Assembly (NCBI RefSeq): GCF_014199215.1
Contig: NZ_JACIJC010000001.1
Location: 181,001 to 245,000, forward strand
Length of the DNA stretch: 64,000 nt
Direction of reading: 5' to 3'
Source: Sphingobium boeckii
GTDB lineage: Bacteria > Pseudomonadota > Alphaproteobacteria > Sphingomonadales > Sphingomonadaceae
A program made the translations under genes and the position numbers. Shown piece after piece: positions 25,937 through 35,082 of this stretch. Each line of letters opens with the position of its first letter. Position 1 is the first letter of the stretch. Below the pieces are notes generated by a model. The model worked only from the letters and a program-made list of their open reading frames with translations, searched no databases and was not told the origin of the DNA.

Positions 25937-27789
25937 ACCCGGCCCCCCTGGTGGCGCTGGTCGGCAATCCCAATGCCGGCAAATCCGCGTTGTTCAATGC
26001 GCTCACGGGCGCGCGGCAGAAGGTGGGTAATTATCCCGGCGTCACGGTGGAGCGCAAATCGGGACGGATGACGCTGGCCGATGGCCGCCCGGTAGAGTTG
26101 GTCGATCTTCCCGGTGCCTACAGCCTTGATCCCGGCAGTCCGGATGAAGCCGTCACGCGCGATGTGGTGATGGGATCGCAAAGCCATGAGCGGCTTCCCT
26201 CCGCGCTGATCGTGGTGCTGGATGCGGGCAATCTGGACAATCACCTGCGCTTCGCCTTTCAGCTCATCGCATTGGGCCTGCCCGTGATCGTGGCGCTCAA
26301 CATGATCGACATGGCGGAACGGGACGGGCTGAAACTCGATCCGGAAGTGCTGTCGCGCGCGCTGGGTGTGCCCGTGGTTTCCACGGTGGCCGTGCGCAAG
26401 CGCGGACTGGATGAACTGAAGGCGGCGCTTTCCACCGTGCTTGGCGATGGCGTGATCAAGGTGCGGCCCAGTGCGGATGTGCCCGAAGATATCGTCCTCC
26501 TCCAGCGGCGTGCGCGCCAGCTCTCTATGGCGGCCACCATCTCTGAAACGCCGGTGCGGCGGATCACGCATCTGATCGATACGGTGGTGCTTCATCCCGT
26601 GGGTGGGTTGCTGCTGCTGATCGCGCTGTTCTTCGTGATTTTCCAGGCCGTGTTCGCCTGGTCCGAAGCGCCGATCGGCTGGATCGAAGCGCTGTTTGCC
26701 CAGATGCAGGGGGGCGTGACAGCCCTGCTGCCCGAAGGCTTCTTCCGTTCGCTGCTGGTGGACGGCATCATCGCCGGCGTCGGTTCGGTGGTGGTGTTCT
26801 TGCCGCAGATCCTGATTCTGTTCTTCTTCATCCTGCTGCTCGAAGCCTCGGGCTATATGGCGCGCGCGGCCTTCCTGATGGACCGGCTGATGGCGAGCGT
26901 GGGGCTGAACGGCCGCGCCTTCATTCCCCTGCTCTCCTCCTTCGCCTGCGCGATTCCCGGCATCATGGCCACGCGCACGATCGACGATCCCAAGCAGCGG
27001 CTGACCACGATTCTGATCGCCCCGCTGATGACCTGTTCGGCGCGGCTTCCGGTCTATTCGGTGATCATCGGCGCGTTCATTCCGGCGCGTGATCTGGGCT
27101 ATGGCGTGGGGCTGCAGGGGCTGGTGTGGTTTGCGCTCTATCTGGCCGGAATCCTTGGCGCGATGATCGTCGCCTTCGTTTTCCGCCACACCATCGCCAA
27201 GGGCGCGAACAGCGGCTTCCTGATGGAGATGCCGCGCTATCAGATGCCGCATATCAAGGATGTGGCGATCGGCCTGTGGCAGCGCGCCTGGGTGTTTCTC
27301 CGTCGCGCCGGCACGATCATCATGATGGTCACGGTGGTGCTGTGGCTGCTGCTGAGCTTTCCCAAGGCCCCAGAGGGACAGAGCCAGGTGGAATATTCGA
27401 TCGCCGGCAGGATCGCTTCGGGGCTTGAGGTGATCGTCCGCCCGATCGGCTTCAATCATGAAATGGCGCTGGCCGTGATCCCGGCGATGGCGGCGCGCGA
27501 AGTCGCGGTATCGGCGCTCGCCACGGTTTATTCGATCGAAGCGACCGGCGACGATGCGGAGACGGAGAAGTCACTGGGCGAAAGGCTCCAGGGCCGTTGG
27601 TCCCTCCCCACCGCGCTCGCCTTCCTGATGTGGTTCGTCTTCGCGCCCCAATGCCTCTCTACCATTGCCGTCATCCGGCGCGAGACCAATGGGTGGAAAT
27701 GGCCTATCTTTGCCTTGGCATATCTCTTCGGCCTCGCTTATGTGGCGGCAGGCGCAACCTTCTGGGGCGCGACAGCACTCGGATTATAG
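25933..27789 (+). CDS. feoB: Ferrous iron permease FeoB
   Basis: 618 residues from a GTG start. The N-terminal GTPase domain has G1 GNPNAGKSALFNAL (residues 11-24), G3 VDLPGAYSLDP and G4 LNMIDMAER. The membrane part carries two Gate motifs around FACAIPGIMATRTI and MAAREVAVSALATVY, with about nine helices. It imports Fe2+ across the inner membrane. The protein is at the short end of the family, and no feoC follows. Instead ssb starts 15 bases downstream, so iron supply and ssb could share a transcript. Confidence 0.96.
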   Translation: MNPAPLVALVGNPNAGKSALFNALTGARQKVGNYPGVTVERKSGRMTLADGRPVELVDLPGAYSLDPGSPDEAVTRDVVMGSQSHERLPSALIVVLDAGNLDNHLRFAFQLIALGLPVIVALNMIDMAERDGLKLDPEVLSRALGVPVVSTVAVRKRGLDELKAALSTVLGDGVIKVRPSADVPEDIVLLQRRARQLSMAATISETPVRRITHLIDTVVLHPVGGLLLLIALFFVIFQAVFAWSEAPIGWIEALFAQMQGGVTALLPEGFFRSLLVDGIIAGVGSVVVFLPQILILFFFILLLEASGYMARAAFLMDRLMASVGLNGRAFIPLLSSFACAIPGIMATRTIDDPKQRLTTILIAPLMTCSARLPVYSVIIGAFIPARDLGYGVGLQGLVWFALYLAGILGAMIVAFVFRHTIAKGANSGFLMEMPRYQMPHIKDVAIGLWQRAWVFLRRAGTIIMMVTVVLWLLLSFPKAPEGQSQVEYSIAGRIASGLEVIVRPIGFNHEMALAVIPAMAAREVAVSALATVYSIEATGDDAETEKSLGERLQGRWSLPTALAFLMWFVFAPQCLSTIAVIRRETNGWKWPIFALAYLFGLAYVAAGATFWGATALGL

Positions 27790-27804
27790 AAGAGGAATTG
27801 GGGC

Positions 27805-28335
27805 GTGGCAGGCTCGGTAAACAAGGTCATATTGGTCGGCAATCTGGGCGCCGATCCCGAAGCGCGCTCGTTCAGCAATGGCGGCGAAGTCGTCAATCTC
27901 TCGATCGCGACTTCGGAAAGCTGGACCGACAAGGCCAGCGGCGAAAAGAAGGACAAGACCGAGTGGCATCGGGTGGTGATCTTCAACGAAAATCTCGGCC
28001 GGGTCGCGAAGCAATATCTGAAAAAGGGTTCGAGCGTCTATCTCGAAGGCCAGCTTCAGACGCGCAAATGGCAGGATAATAACGGCCAGGAAAAATATTC
28101 CACCGAGGTGGTGCTCCAGCGCTTCCGCGGAGAACTCGTTCTGCTCGGCGGTCGTGACAGCGGCGGCGGTGGTGGCGGCGGTTCCAGCGATGGCTGGGGC
28201 GGCGGCGCTTCGTCGGGCGGCGGCAATCGCGGCGGCGGCTATGGCGGCGGGAACAACAACAATCAGGGCGGCGGTGCCAGCCGTGGCGGACCGTCAGCCT
28301 TTGACAGCGATCTGGACGACGACGTTCCGTTCTGA
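27805..28335 (+). CDS. ssb: Single-stranded DNA-binding protein
   Basis: 176 residues from a GTG at 27805 with AGAGGAA upstream. The OB fold (about residues 1-110) begins [22 protein letters not shown] and includes [40 protein letters not shown] Gly-rich linker with GGG and NNN runs follows, and the acidic C-terminal tip DLDDDVPF is intact, the site that recruits partner proteins such as RecQ and PriA. SSB covers single-stranded DNA in replication and repair. A large inverted repeat after the stop may end transcription. Confidence 0.97.
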   Translation: MAGSVNKVILVGNLGADPEARSFSNGGEVVNLSIATSESWTDKASGEKKDKTEWHRVVIFNENLGRVAKQYLKKGSSVYLEGQLQTRKWQDNNGQEKYSTEVVLQRFRGELVLLGGRDSGGGGGGGSSDGWGGGASSGGGNRGGGYGGGNNNNQGGGASRGGPSAFDSDLDDDVPF

Positions 28336-28359
28336 TCGGTCTCAGGTCAATCCCAAACA

Positions 28360-28442
28360 CCATTCGGGCTGAGCCTGTCGAAGCCTTTTCCTTTCTTCTG
28401 TATCAAAGAAGGGAAGGGCTTCGACAGGCTCAGCCCGAATGG
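28360..28442. repeat. Large inverted repeat between ssb and the DUF177 gene (family D), likely two-way terminator
   Basis: Arms of about 37 bases, starting CCATTCGGGCTGAGCCTGTC on one side and ending GACAGGCTCAGCCCGAATGG on the other, flank a 7-9 base loop. The element lies between convergent genes and could end transcription from both. A decayed relative sits at 729-790. Confidence 0.92.
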
Positions 28443-28485
28443 ATTAGGTCAATATTATTTTTGGAAGGAAAGGTTCGGACAGCCT

Positions 28486-29019
28486 TTATTCCCGCTTCTT
28501 CTCCAACGCCTGCTTCAATCCCGCCAGCGCGCCCAGGGGCCGGGCCTCTTCCTCGCTGATCACCCCCGCGGCGCGCAATTTGGCGTCCGCCTCGGGGTGG
28601 CGCGGGAACGGATCGATCGTCAGCGCGACCGTCTGCGCCAGCGCCTCGCCGATATCGACGGCCTGTCCATCAAAATCGATGATGTCGAGATCTTCGGCAT
28701 CCAGCTCCAGCTCTTCGGCATCGCTGGTTTCTTCCACGAACAGCAGTTCGAACGGCGCGTCGATCGTTTCGGGAACGGGATCACCCGTCGCCACGCAGAA
28801 TTGCGTGAGCGCCGCGCGTATCCGGCCCTTGGCGACAATGCCGCGCAAGGTTCTGGCCAGCGTCATCGTTCCTGACAGGTGGTCGATGGCGTCAAAGCCG
28901 AAGCGCCGGGCCAGCGCAGTGCGCTCCGTGGCATCCGCCATGATCTCGATGGTCTGGCTCACCTCGCCGATCGTATCCACGCGGATGGGGCGGCTGAATT
29001 CGGGGGGCGGGAGGGTCAT
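28486..29019 (-). CDS. DUF177/YceD-family protein
   Basis: 177 residues, acidic. The start PPPEFSRPIRVDTIGE, the central TLARTLRGIVAKGRIRAALTQFCVATGDPVPETIDAPFELLFVEE with its single Cys, and the end RPLGALAGLKQAL match the YceD/DUF177 family. In E. coli and plants these proteins are linked to 23S rRNA accumulation and ribosome assembly. Its start overlaps the stop of the CBP3-type gene by 4 bases (29016-29019), so the two form an operon. No rpmF or plsX follows; the gene is instead last before the family D repeat. Confidence 0.88.
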   Translation of the reverse strand: MTLPPPEFSRPIRVDTIGEVSQTIEIMADATERTALARRFGFDAIDHLSGTMTLARTLRGIVAKGRIRAALTQFCVATGDPVPETIDAPFELLFVEETSDAEELELDAEDLDIIDFDGQAVDIGEALAQTVALTIDPFPRHPEADAKLRAAGVISEEEARPLGALAGLKQALEKKRE

Positions 29020-29543
29020 GGCCGGGGGAACTCCGCGGCCAGCAATTGTTTCAGGCTGAGCGTTGCCAATGCGCCATGAATGGCGCGGATCCGTGCCGCA
29101 GTGAACGCCATCGCCGCGGGAGCGGGCGCTTCGCCGCGATAGAGATTGCGCAGCAACGCCTCGTCCAGATCTGCTTCGCCGGCAAAGGCCGCGCGATAGG
29201 CGCCGATCCGTCCGCCCAGCGCCGCCATCATCCGGCCGATATGCTTGCCCACCACGATATCGCCGATTCCGTCCTGACGAAGCTGGCCATCCATGTCGTC
29301 GACGAAGATTTCCGCGAGCAGGGCGGATGGACCGGCCCCCGCTTCGCCCTCGGCTTCGAGCCGGATCAACACCAGCGACAGCAGCCCTGCGACCATATCG
29401 AAGCGGCCATCGACCGTATCGCCGACGCCGCCCTCCACATACCAGGCGGGATCACGCGCGCCCGATACGATCGCGTTGTAAAGCGGCACGAGCGCGCTGC
29501 GCCCGCTGTCCCGCCCGAAAATGCGGCTTAGAAACGATAACAC
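29016..29543 (-). CDS. Ubiquinol-cytochrome c chaperone (CBP3/UQCC family)
   Basis: The frame is open far upstream, but a GTG at 29543 with GGAG 6 bases upstream gives the expected start (VLSFLSRIFGRDSGRSALVPLYNAIVSGARDPAWYVEGG). The 175-residue product shows the family centre DGRFDMVAGLLSLVLIRLE and IFVDDMDGQLRQDGIGDIVVGKHIGRMMAALGGRIGAYR. In yeast and alphaproteobacteria CBP3-type proteins help cytochrome b of the bc1 complex mature. It is divergent from bamE and overlaps the DUF177 gene by 4 bases, an arrangement I recall from other alphaproteobacteria. Confidence 0.9.
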   Translation of the reverse strand: MLSFLSRIFGRDSGRSALVPLYNAIVSGARDPAWYVEGGVGDTVDGRFDMVAGLLSLVLIRLEAEGEAGAGPSALLAEIFVDDMDGQLRQDGIGDIVVGKHIGRMMAALGGRIGAYRAAFAGEADLDEALLRNLYRGEAPAPAAMAFTAARIRAIHGALATLSLKQLLAAEFPRP

Positions 29544-29690
29544 CCGTTGCTCCTGTTTGCCTGCAAATCGCCGAACCGCCTTGTGCGGCGGCATGGCTGC
29601 GCATATTGAGGCAGCGCGCGCTCCTTGCAATGGCCTTGGTCCATGGGCAAGGGCGTTCAGCAAGCGTTTCGCGTTCAAGGAGAAGGCCGG

Positions 29691-30161
29691 ATGGGTACCA
29701 CGTTGAGGACAGGGATGATCATGGCGGCAAGCCTGGTCGCGCTTGTCGCGACGAGCGGCTGCACCCGCGTCCGCGGCAATCAGGGCTATCTTCTCGATCA
29801 GCAGTTCGTGCAGGGCATCCAGCCCGGTGTGGACAATCGCGATTCGGTGGAAGCCACGCTTGGCCGCCCGAGCTTCACTGGCCAGTTCGGCACCAAGGAT
29901 TGGTATTATTTCTCGCGCACCACGCAGGCTCTGGCCTTTGCGATGCCGCGCGCCAAGGAGCAGACGCTGCTCCACATTCAGTTTGACGATGCCGGTAATG
30001 TTTCCACCGTCCAGAAGACGGGCGTCGAGACGATCGCCTCCATTTCGCCCATGGGCGACACCACCCCGACGCTTGGCCGTCACCGCGGATTCTTCCAGGA
30101 GCTGTTTGGCAATATCGGCGCGGTCGGCTCCGGCATGGGCGGCGGCGCGCCTCAGCAATAA
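29691..30161 (+). CDS. bamE: Outer membrane assembly lipoprotein BamE (SmpA/OmlA)
   Basis: 156 residues from the ATG at 29691, which has AAGGAGAAGG upstream; an earlier ATG at 29625 is rejected. The signal ends in a lipobox (VALVATSGCTRVRGNQGYLLD). The SmpA/OmlA domain follows: IQPGVDNRDSVEATLGRPSFTGQFGTKDWYYFSRTTQ and LHIQFDDAGNVSTVQ. BamE is a periplasm-facing lipoprotein of the Bam complex that inserts beta-barrel proteins into the outer membrane. The C-terminal tail is Gly-rich. Confidence 0.95.
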   Translation: MGTTLRTGMIMAASLVALVATSGCTRVRGNQGYLLDQQFVQGIQPGVDNRDSVEATLGRPSFTGQFGTKDWYYFSRTTQALAFAMPRAKEQTLLHIQFDDAGNVSTVQKTGVETIASISPMGDTTPTLGRHRGFFQELFGNIGAVGSGMGGGAPQQ

Positions 30162-30181
30162 CGCGCGGGTTTCCCATAACG

Positions 30182-30201
30182 TCATGCCGGCCCCGGCATG
30201 A
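30182..30201. repeat. Short intergenic hairpin
   Basis: TCATGCCGG and CCGGCATGA are exact reverse complements separated by two bases, 20 bases after the bamE stop. There is no T run, so it looks like half of a palindromic repeat more than a terminator. Confidence 0.7.
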
Positions 30202-30309
30202 TGCGGCTCGCAGAATTGCGCTTCCGTCAGCGCTGTTTCAGGCTAAACTCCGCGCCATGATGAGCAAGGTGACCGAAGATTCTGCGCCACGCGGCGGCGG
30301 TGACGCCCG

Positions 30310-31044
30310 ATGATCCGGGTGGGCATTGGGGGATGGACGTTCGAGCCATGGCGCGGCGTGTTTTATCCTGCCGGCCTGCCGCAGGCGCGCGAACTGGAAT
30401 ATGCGGCCTCGCAGATGACCGCGATCGAAGTGAATGGCACCTATTACAGCGGGTTCAAGCCAGAGACCTTCCGCAAATGGGCCGACGCCGCTCCCGATGG
30501 GTTCGTCTACACGGTGAAGGCGTCGCGCTTCGCCACCAACCGAAAGCGGCTGAGCGAGGGTGCCGAATCGGTCGATCGTTTTCTGGGGCAGGGCATTACG
30601 GAACTGGGCGACAAGCTCGGCCCGATCCTGTGGCAATTCATGCCGACCAAAACATTCGATCGTGAGGATTTCGGCGCGTTCCTGAAGCTGCTTCCGGCCA
30701 AGCGCGATGGCGTGGTGCTGCGCCATGCGCTTGAGGTGCGGCACGCCAGTTTCGAGGATCCCGCCTTCATCGATCTGGCGCGCGACGCCGGCGCGGCGAT
30801 CGTCTTTTCGGACAAGCCCGGTTTTCCTTCGATCGACGCGGCGACCGCCGATTTCACCTATGCGCGGCTTCAGGATGCGCAGGAGGAGATTGAGACGGGC
30901 TATACGCCCGCAGCGCTGGCCGATTGGACGGAACGGGCGCAGACATGGAGCGCGGGCGGCCGTGACGTTTTCATGTTCATGATCAATGGCGCGAAGGTGC
31001 GTGCGCCGGCCGCCGCCAAGGCGCTGATCGCGCGATTGGCGTAA
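30310..31044 (+). CDS. DUF72-family protein (YecE-like)
   Basis: 244 residues with a TIM-barrel-like DUF72 pattern: IRVGIGGWTFEPWRGVFYPAGLPQARELEYAASQMTAIEVNGTYYSGFKPETFRKWADAAPDGFVYTVKASRF, then VVLRHALEVRHASF, and FMFMINGAKVRAPAAAKAL at the end. The biochemical role of the family is unknown. There is no good ribosome binding site; its ATG overlaps the stop of an 18-codon frame (30257-30313, ATGA), which might couple its translation. The stop lies 3 bases from the convergent dctA gene. Confidence 0.92.
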   Translation: MIRVGIGGWTFEPWRGVFYPAGLPQARELEYAASQMTAIEVNGTYYSGFKPETFRKWADAAPDGFVYTVKASRFATNRKRLSEGAESVDRFLGQGITELGDKLGPILWQFMPTKTFDREDFGAFLKLLPAKRDGVVLRHALEVRHASFEDPAFIDLARDAGAAIVFSDKPGFPSIDAATADFTYARLQDAQEEIETGYTPAALADWTERAQTWSAGGRDVFMFMINGAKVRAPAAAKALIARLA

Positions 31045-31047
31045 AGC

Positions 31048-32379
31048 TCAGGCGATGACGTCGCTTTGCCCTTCCGCTTGCAGGGCATCGCTCTCCTGCG
31101 GCGTGAAATCCCCGCCCTTGCCCGCGAAGGCGGCGCGAAGCTGATCCAGATCGACCGCGCCTTCCCAGCGCGAGACGACGATCGTCGCCACGGCATTGCC
31201 GATGAAATTCGTGAGCGCGCGGCATTCGCTCATGAACCGGTCCACACCCAGGATCAGCGCCATGCCCGCCACGGGTACGGATGGCACGACGGAGAGCGTG
31301 GCAGCCAGCACGATGAAGCCGGATCCTGTGACGCCCGCGGCCCCCTTGGAACTGAGGATCGCCACCGCCATCAGCAGCAATTGCTCCTCGAAAGACAGAT
31401 CGATCCCGCAGGCCTGCGCGATGAACAACGCGGCAAGCGACATATAGATGTTGGTGCCATCCAGATTGAACGAATAGCCGGTGGGCACCACCAGCCCGAC
31501 GATCGATTTCGGGCAGCCGGCGCGCTCCAGTTTCTCCATCAGCAGCGGCATCGCGCTTTCCGATGACGACGTGCCGAGCACCAGGAAAAGCTCGTCCTTG
31601 ATATACCGCAGCAGCCCGAAGAGCGAGAAGCCCGCGGCGCGCGCCACCAGCCCCAGCACCACGATGACGAACAGCAGCGAGGTGACATAAAAGGCCGCGA
31701 TCAACCCCGCGAGATTGGCGAGCGTGCCGATGCCATATTCGCCAATGGTGAAGGCCATCGCGCCAAAGGCACCGATGGGCGCGGCATACATCAGAATATG
31801 CACCATGCGGAAGACGATGGCGGTCAGCGTCTTGAGCGTGGCCGTCAATTTGTCGCCCCGCGATCCGATCAGCGCCAGCGCCACGCCGAACAGAATGGCG
31901 ATAAAGAGCACTTGGAGAATCTGGCCCGATGTAAAGGCGCTGATCGCGGTGTCGGGAATGATGTTCAGCACGAAATCGGTGATCGTCTGATCATGCGCCG
32001 CCTTCACATAGCCGGAGACCTGGCTGGTATCGAGCTTGTTAGGGTCGACATTCAGTCCCGCGCCGGGCTGGGTGAGATTGCCCACGATCAGCCCGATGGC
32101 GAGGGCCAGCGTGGAGAAGGTGAGGAAATAGGCCATGGCCTTCGCCCCGACGCGGCCGAACGCCTTCAGATCCGCCATGCCGGCGATGCCGGTGACCACG
32201 GTGAGGAAAATCACCGGCGTGATGATCATCTTCACCAGCTTGATGAAGCCATCCCCCAGCGGCTTGAGCGCCTGGCCGAGCGCCGGGTTCAGCCACCCCG
32301 TCAGAATGCCAAGGGCGATGCCGAGCAACACCTGGAAATAAAGCGTTTTCCAGAATGGTTTGCGCGGGCTGATCATCAT
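31048..32379 (-). CDS. Dicarboxylate/amino acid:cation symporter (DctA/GltP family)
   Basis: 443 residues of the DAACS family with about eight helices and two re-entrant hairpins. Marks are [25 protein letters not shown], the serine-rich hairpin [55 protein letters not shown] and [21 protein letters not shown]. It imports C4-dicarboxylates or acidic amino acids with protons or sodium. The closest match by eye is DctA, but the substrate is not proven. No dctBD regulators are adjacent; an AraC-family gene is divergent but 144 bases away. Confidence 0.92.
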   Translation of the reverse strand: MMISPRKPFWKTLYFQVLLGIALGILTGWLNPALGQALKPLGDGFIKLVKMIITPVIFLTVVTGIAGMADLKAFGRVGAKAMAYFLTFSTLALAIGLIVGNLTQPGAGLNVDPNKLDTSQVSGYVKAAHDQTITDFVLNIIPDTAISAFTSGQILQVLFIAILFGVALALIGSRGDKLTATLKTLTAIVFRMVHILMYAAPIGAFGAMAFTIGEYGIGTLANLAGLIAAFYVTSLLFVIVVLGLVARAAGFSLFGLLRYIKDELFLVLGTSSSESAMPLLMEKLERAGCPKSIVGLVVPTGYSFNLDGTNIYMSLAALFIAQACGIDLSFEEQLLLMAVAILSSKGAAGVTGSGFIVLAATLSVVPSVPVAGMALILGVDRFMSECRALTNFIGNAVATIVVSRWEGAVDLDQLRAAFAGKGGDFTPQESDALQAEGQSDVIA

Positions 32380-32523
32380 CTCTCCGATTTTCTCGTGGCT
32401 CCGCTGACTTAGCCTGTGCTCCGGAAAATGGAAACGCGGCCGGGGGCGCTTGCCGCAATCGGTTTAACGCCCTAGTCCCGTTGCAGGGTCGCGAGCCAGA
32501 ACGCTCTTAAAGGGCAAACCGCA

Positions 32524-33372
32524 ATGCTGTTATCGCGCAATTATGCGCCCTCCGTGGCGTTGGCACCGTTTATCGCGCGCCACTATGTTTTTTCCGCGGC
32601 GCTACCGGCCGATTTCGAATTGGTGGATCGCCTGCTCGCCGAAACCGCCTTCGTGCGAATCCTGATCCAGGGCGACTGGGCGGCGGAGACTGCGCCGGGC
32701 GTGTGGAGCCAGGCCGGGCAAGTGGTGTTCTTCGGTTCCAATTCCCGTCCGTTTCAGGTGCGTTGTCGCGGCCCTTTCCATGTCGTCGGCATCGCCTTTC
32801 GGCCGTGCGGCTGGCGCGCGCTATTTGCCGAACGCGCGAGCTTGCTGGCCGATACGATGCTACCTCTGGCAGAGCTGTGGGGTGACGCCGCGCGCGCTTT
32901 GCTCGATGCGGTCGCGCCGCTCACCCACGACGCGGCGATCGTCGCCGCGTGCGAGGCGGCGGTCATCGCCCGGCTTGATGCGCTCGGCACCTGGGCGGTG
33001 GACGCGCCGATGCGCGCGTTCGAGCATATCGCCCGCAATGACAGTACGATCATGGTGAAGGATGTGAGCCGGCAATTGGGGCTGGCCGAACGTCAGCTTG
33101 AGCGGCATTGCATGGCCGGCTTTGGCCATATGCCCAAAACGGTCCTGCGCCGAAGCCGCTTTCTGGACATGGCAGCCGTGATGCGCGGCCGCGGCAGCCC
33201 GAGCGATGATGAGCTTGCGGGGCTGCGTTATTTCGATCAGTCGCATCGCAATCGCGAATTTCGGCGCTTTATCGGCATGACGCCCAGCCAGTTCCTGAAG
33301 ACGCCCACCCCGTTGCTCGATGCCGGGCTGGAACTGCGCCAGTTGCGCAAGGCCGAAATGCCGGAGGATTGA
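32524..33372 (+). CDS. AraC-family transcriptional regulator
   Basis: 282 residues. The N-terminal part (YAPSVALAPFIARHYVFSAALP to about residue 150) matches the sensing domain often fused to such regulators, with GIAFRPCGWRALF. The C-terminal AraC-type helix-turn-helix pair is at about residues 165-265: VKDVSRQLGLAERQLERHCMAGFGHMPKTVLRRSRFLDMAAVM and the second helix with YFDQSHRNREFRRFIGMTPSQF. AAGGG lies upstream of the ATG. A short gene for a gamma-glutamylcyclotransferase-like protein follows after 3 bases, so the two are probably one transcript. The inducer and targets are unknown. Confidence 0.9.
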   Translation: MLLSRNYAPSVALAPFIARHYVFSAALPADFELVDRLLAETAFVRILIQGDWAAETAPGVWSQAGQVVFFGSNSRPFQVRCRGPFHVVGIAFRPCGWRALFAERASLLADTMLPLAELWGDAARALLDAVAPLTHDAAIVAACEAAVIARLDALGTWAVDAPMRAFEHIARNDSTIMVKDVSRQLGLAERQLERHCMAGFGHMPKTVLRRSRFLDMAAVMRGRGSPSDDELAGLRYFDQSHRNREFRRFIGMTPSQFLKTPTPLLDAGLELRQLRKAEMPED

Positions 33373-33375
33373 TGG

Positions 33376-33813
33376 GTGGCGGAAGCGGATTGGCTGTTCG
33401 TTTACGGATCACTGCGCAAGGGTGCGCCCTTTGAACAGGCGTCCATGTTGGAAGGGCGCGCGGACTATCGCGGCGCAGGTCATGCGATGGGGCGGCTGTA
33501 TCGGATCGACTGGTATCCAGGCTTTGTGCGCGGCGACGATCCGACAGAACAGGTACGGGGCGATCTGTTTGCGGTGCGCGATGCAGCTTTGTTTGCCGCA
33601 CTGGACGCCTATGAAGGCTGCGCGCCCGGCGATCCGCATCCACAGGAATATCGCCGCGAAAAGATCGCGATCCGCATGGCGCGGGGCCATGTCGAGGCGT
33701 GGACCTATGTCTATAACTGGCCGGTCGCGGATCATATGTTGATCCCTGGTGGCGATTTTCTGGCGCTGTCGCCGCCGGAACCGCCCCCGCGAGCGGACGT
33801 TGAGGATGGATAA
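33376..33813 (+). CDS. Gamma-glutamylcyclotransferase-like (AIG2-type) protein
   Basis: 145 residues from a GTG at 33376, with GGAGG 8 bases upstream inside the end of the araC gene. The family signatures are WLFVYGSLRKGAPFE at the start (substrate loop YGSL), the catalytic Glu in FAALDAYEGCAPGD and the WTYVYNW strand near the end. Related enzymes cyclise gamma-glutamyl amines to 5-oxoproline in the cytosol. It is translated with the AraC-family regulator, but a link is not obvious. Confidence 0.88.
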   Translation: MAEADWLFVYGSLRKGAPFEQASMLEGRADYRGAGHAMGRLYRIDWYPGFVRGDDPTEQVRGDLFAVRDAALFAALDAYEGCAPGDPHPQEYRREKIAIRMARGHVEAWTYVYNWPVADHMLIPGGDFLALSPPEPPPRADVEDG

Positions 33814-33886
33814 GGGTTAACCCCTGGTTCAAGCCCGCTGGATCACTCTGTTTCGCCTGCTTTCGAGTCTAATTCGGAGAGTATCG

Positions 33887-34462
33887 ATGTTTATCGCCCG
33901 TTTCCGCACCGCCGCCCTGATCGTGGGCACCGCCATCGGCTTGAGCGCCTGCACGGGCTATGATGACGGTTATGGCTATGGCGGCGTCTCCGTCGGCTAT
34001 GGCGCGCCTTACTATGACGATGGCTATTACGGCTCCAATTATTACGGGGGCTATGGCGGCGGCTGGTATGACAATTTCTATTATCCGGGGTCAGGCTATT
34101 ATGTGTTCGATCGGGCCGGCAAGCGGCACCGGTGGAATGATCGCCAGCAACGCTATTGGCAGGACCGGCGCGGCGATCGGCGTGACTATCGGCAGGAGCG
34201 CAGGGAAGATCGTCGCGATGTTCGGCAGGGGCGCGTCACCCGACCCGAATTTCGGGACGATCGTCGAGACGACCGCCGGGATTTCCGTCAGGAGCGGCGT
34301 GAAGATCGGCGCGGCTTTCGTCAGGGCAATGATGGAGCGCGGCCCCAGGCGGCGCGCCCACAACGCGCTGCGCCTCAGCGGGCTGTCCCGCAGACGCGCC
34401 CTCAGGTGGACCGGTCGGAGCGTGCGCCGGGGCAACGCGGCGAGCGGCGGCCGCGGCAATAA
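33887..34462 (+). CDS. Tyr/Gly-rich and Arg/Asp-rich lipoprotein, function unknown
   Basis: 191 residues. The signal ends in a lipobox (GTAIGLSACTGYDD). The mature N-terminus is extremely rich in Tyr and Gly (YGYGGVSVGYGAPYYDDGYYG), a middle part reads GSGYYVFDRAGKRHRWNDRQQRYW, and the rest is charged repeats such as QERREDRR and DDRRD, ending in a basic Pro/Arg tail. This composition is like other envelope proteins of sphingomonads, including the RcnB-like protein at 5392. I do not recognise a catalytic domain. GGAGAG precedes the ATG. Confidence 0.8.
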   Translation: MFIARFRTAALIVGTAIGLSACTGYDDGYGYGGVSVGYGAPYYDDGYYGSNYYGGYGGGWYDNFYYPGSGYYVFDRAGKRHRWNDRQQRYWQDRRGDRRDYRQERREDRRDVRQGRVTRPEFRDDRRDDRRDFRQERREDRRGFRQGNDGARPQAARPQRAAPQRAVPQTRPQVDRSERAPGQRGERRPRQ

Positions 34463-34539
34463 GTCGTCTGAAGATCAGGGCTTTACTGGCCAGCCGCTGC
34501 CTGTGATCATCTGAAACTCACCGCGAGAAAGGACCGCAT

Positions 34540-35031
34540 GTGCGAGCTGGATGGATGCTGGGATATGGGGCGCTCGCGATGCTGACAGCGTGTCAGGATC
34601 GCAATCCAGGCGACAATTTTGCCGAGACGAATGCCGCCGATGTGCGCCCGATCGAGGATCTCGCGCGTCCGCCTGAAGATCTGCGCAATGAAGTGGACGC
34701 CGCGTCTGACGATTCGGAGGCGGCTCCGTCTTCCGCACTGGAAACGATCCCGGTGGCATTCCAGGGGCGCTGGGCCGTGGACCGCGCCCGGTGTGGCGAT
34801 GGCCAGGAACTGGGATTGACGGTGACGCCGACGCTGCTCCGCTTCTATGAAAGCGAAGCGAAGGTGAAACAGATCCAGGCCGCGGGGCCGCGCGCGATCA
34901 CGGTCACCAGCGATTTCAGCGGCGAAGGCCAGAGCTGGGAAGACAGTCAGCGCCTCTCATTGTCCGCAGATGGCCAGATGCTGACCATTGCGGTGAAGAA
35001 GACGGCGACCCGGCGCGTTAAATGTTCTTGA
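34540..35031 (+). CDS. Small lipoprotein of unknown function
   Basis: 163 residues, starting at a GTG (34540) with AAAGGA upstream or at the ATG at 34555. The signal has a lipobox (ALAMLTACQD). An acidic linker follows, then a compact domain with FQGRWAVDRARCGDGQELGLTVTPTLLRFYESEAKVKQI and LSLSADGQMLTIAVKKTATRRVKCS. The two cysteines, one near the domain start and one near the end, could form a disulfide. The pattern suggests a small beta-barrel-like lipoprotein in the periplasm; no function is assigned. Confidence 0.82.
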   Translation: MRAGWMLGYGALAMLTACQDRNPGDNFAETNAADVRPIEDLARPPEDLRNEVDAASDDSEAAPSSALETIPVAFQGRWAVDRARCGDGQELGLTVTPTLLRFYESEAKVKQIQAAGPRAITVTSDFSGEGQSWEDSQRLSLSADGQMLTIAVKKTATRRVKCS

Positions 35032-35082
35032 TATGTTCTATAGGCGGCGCTAGGGCTTTCATGACAGAATAAGGAGCGTGCC

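Noticed and set aside
25903..27459. 518-codon open frame on the reverse strand
   Set aside because: It is antisense to feoB, is rich in His, Arg, Gln and Asp, has no ribosome binding site, and is a by-product of high GC content.
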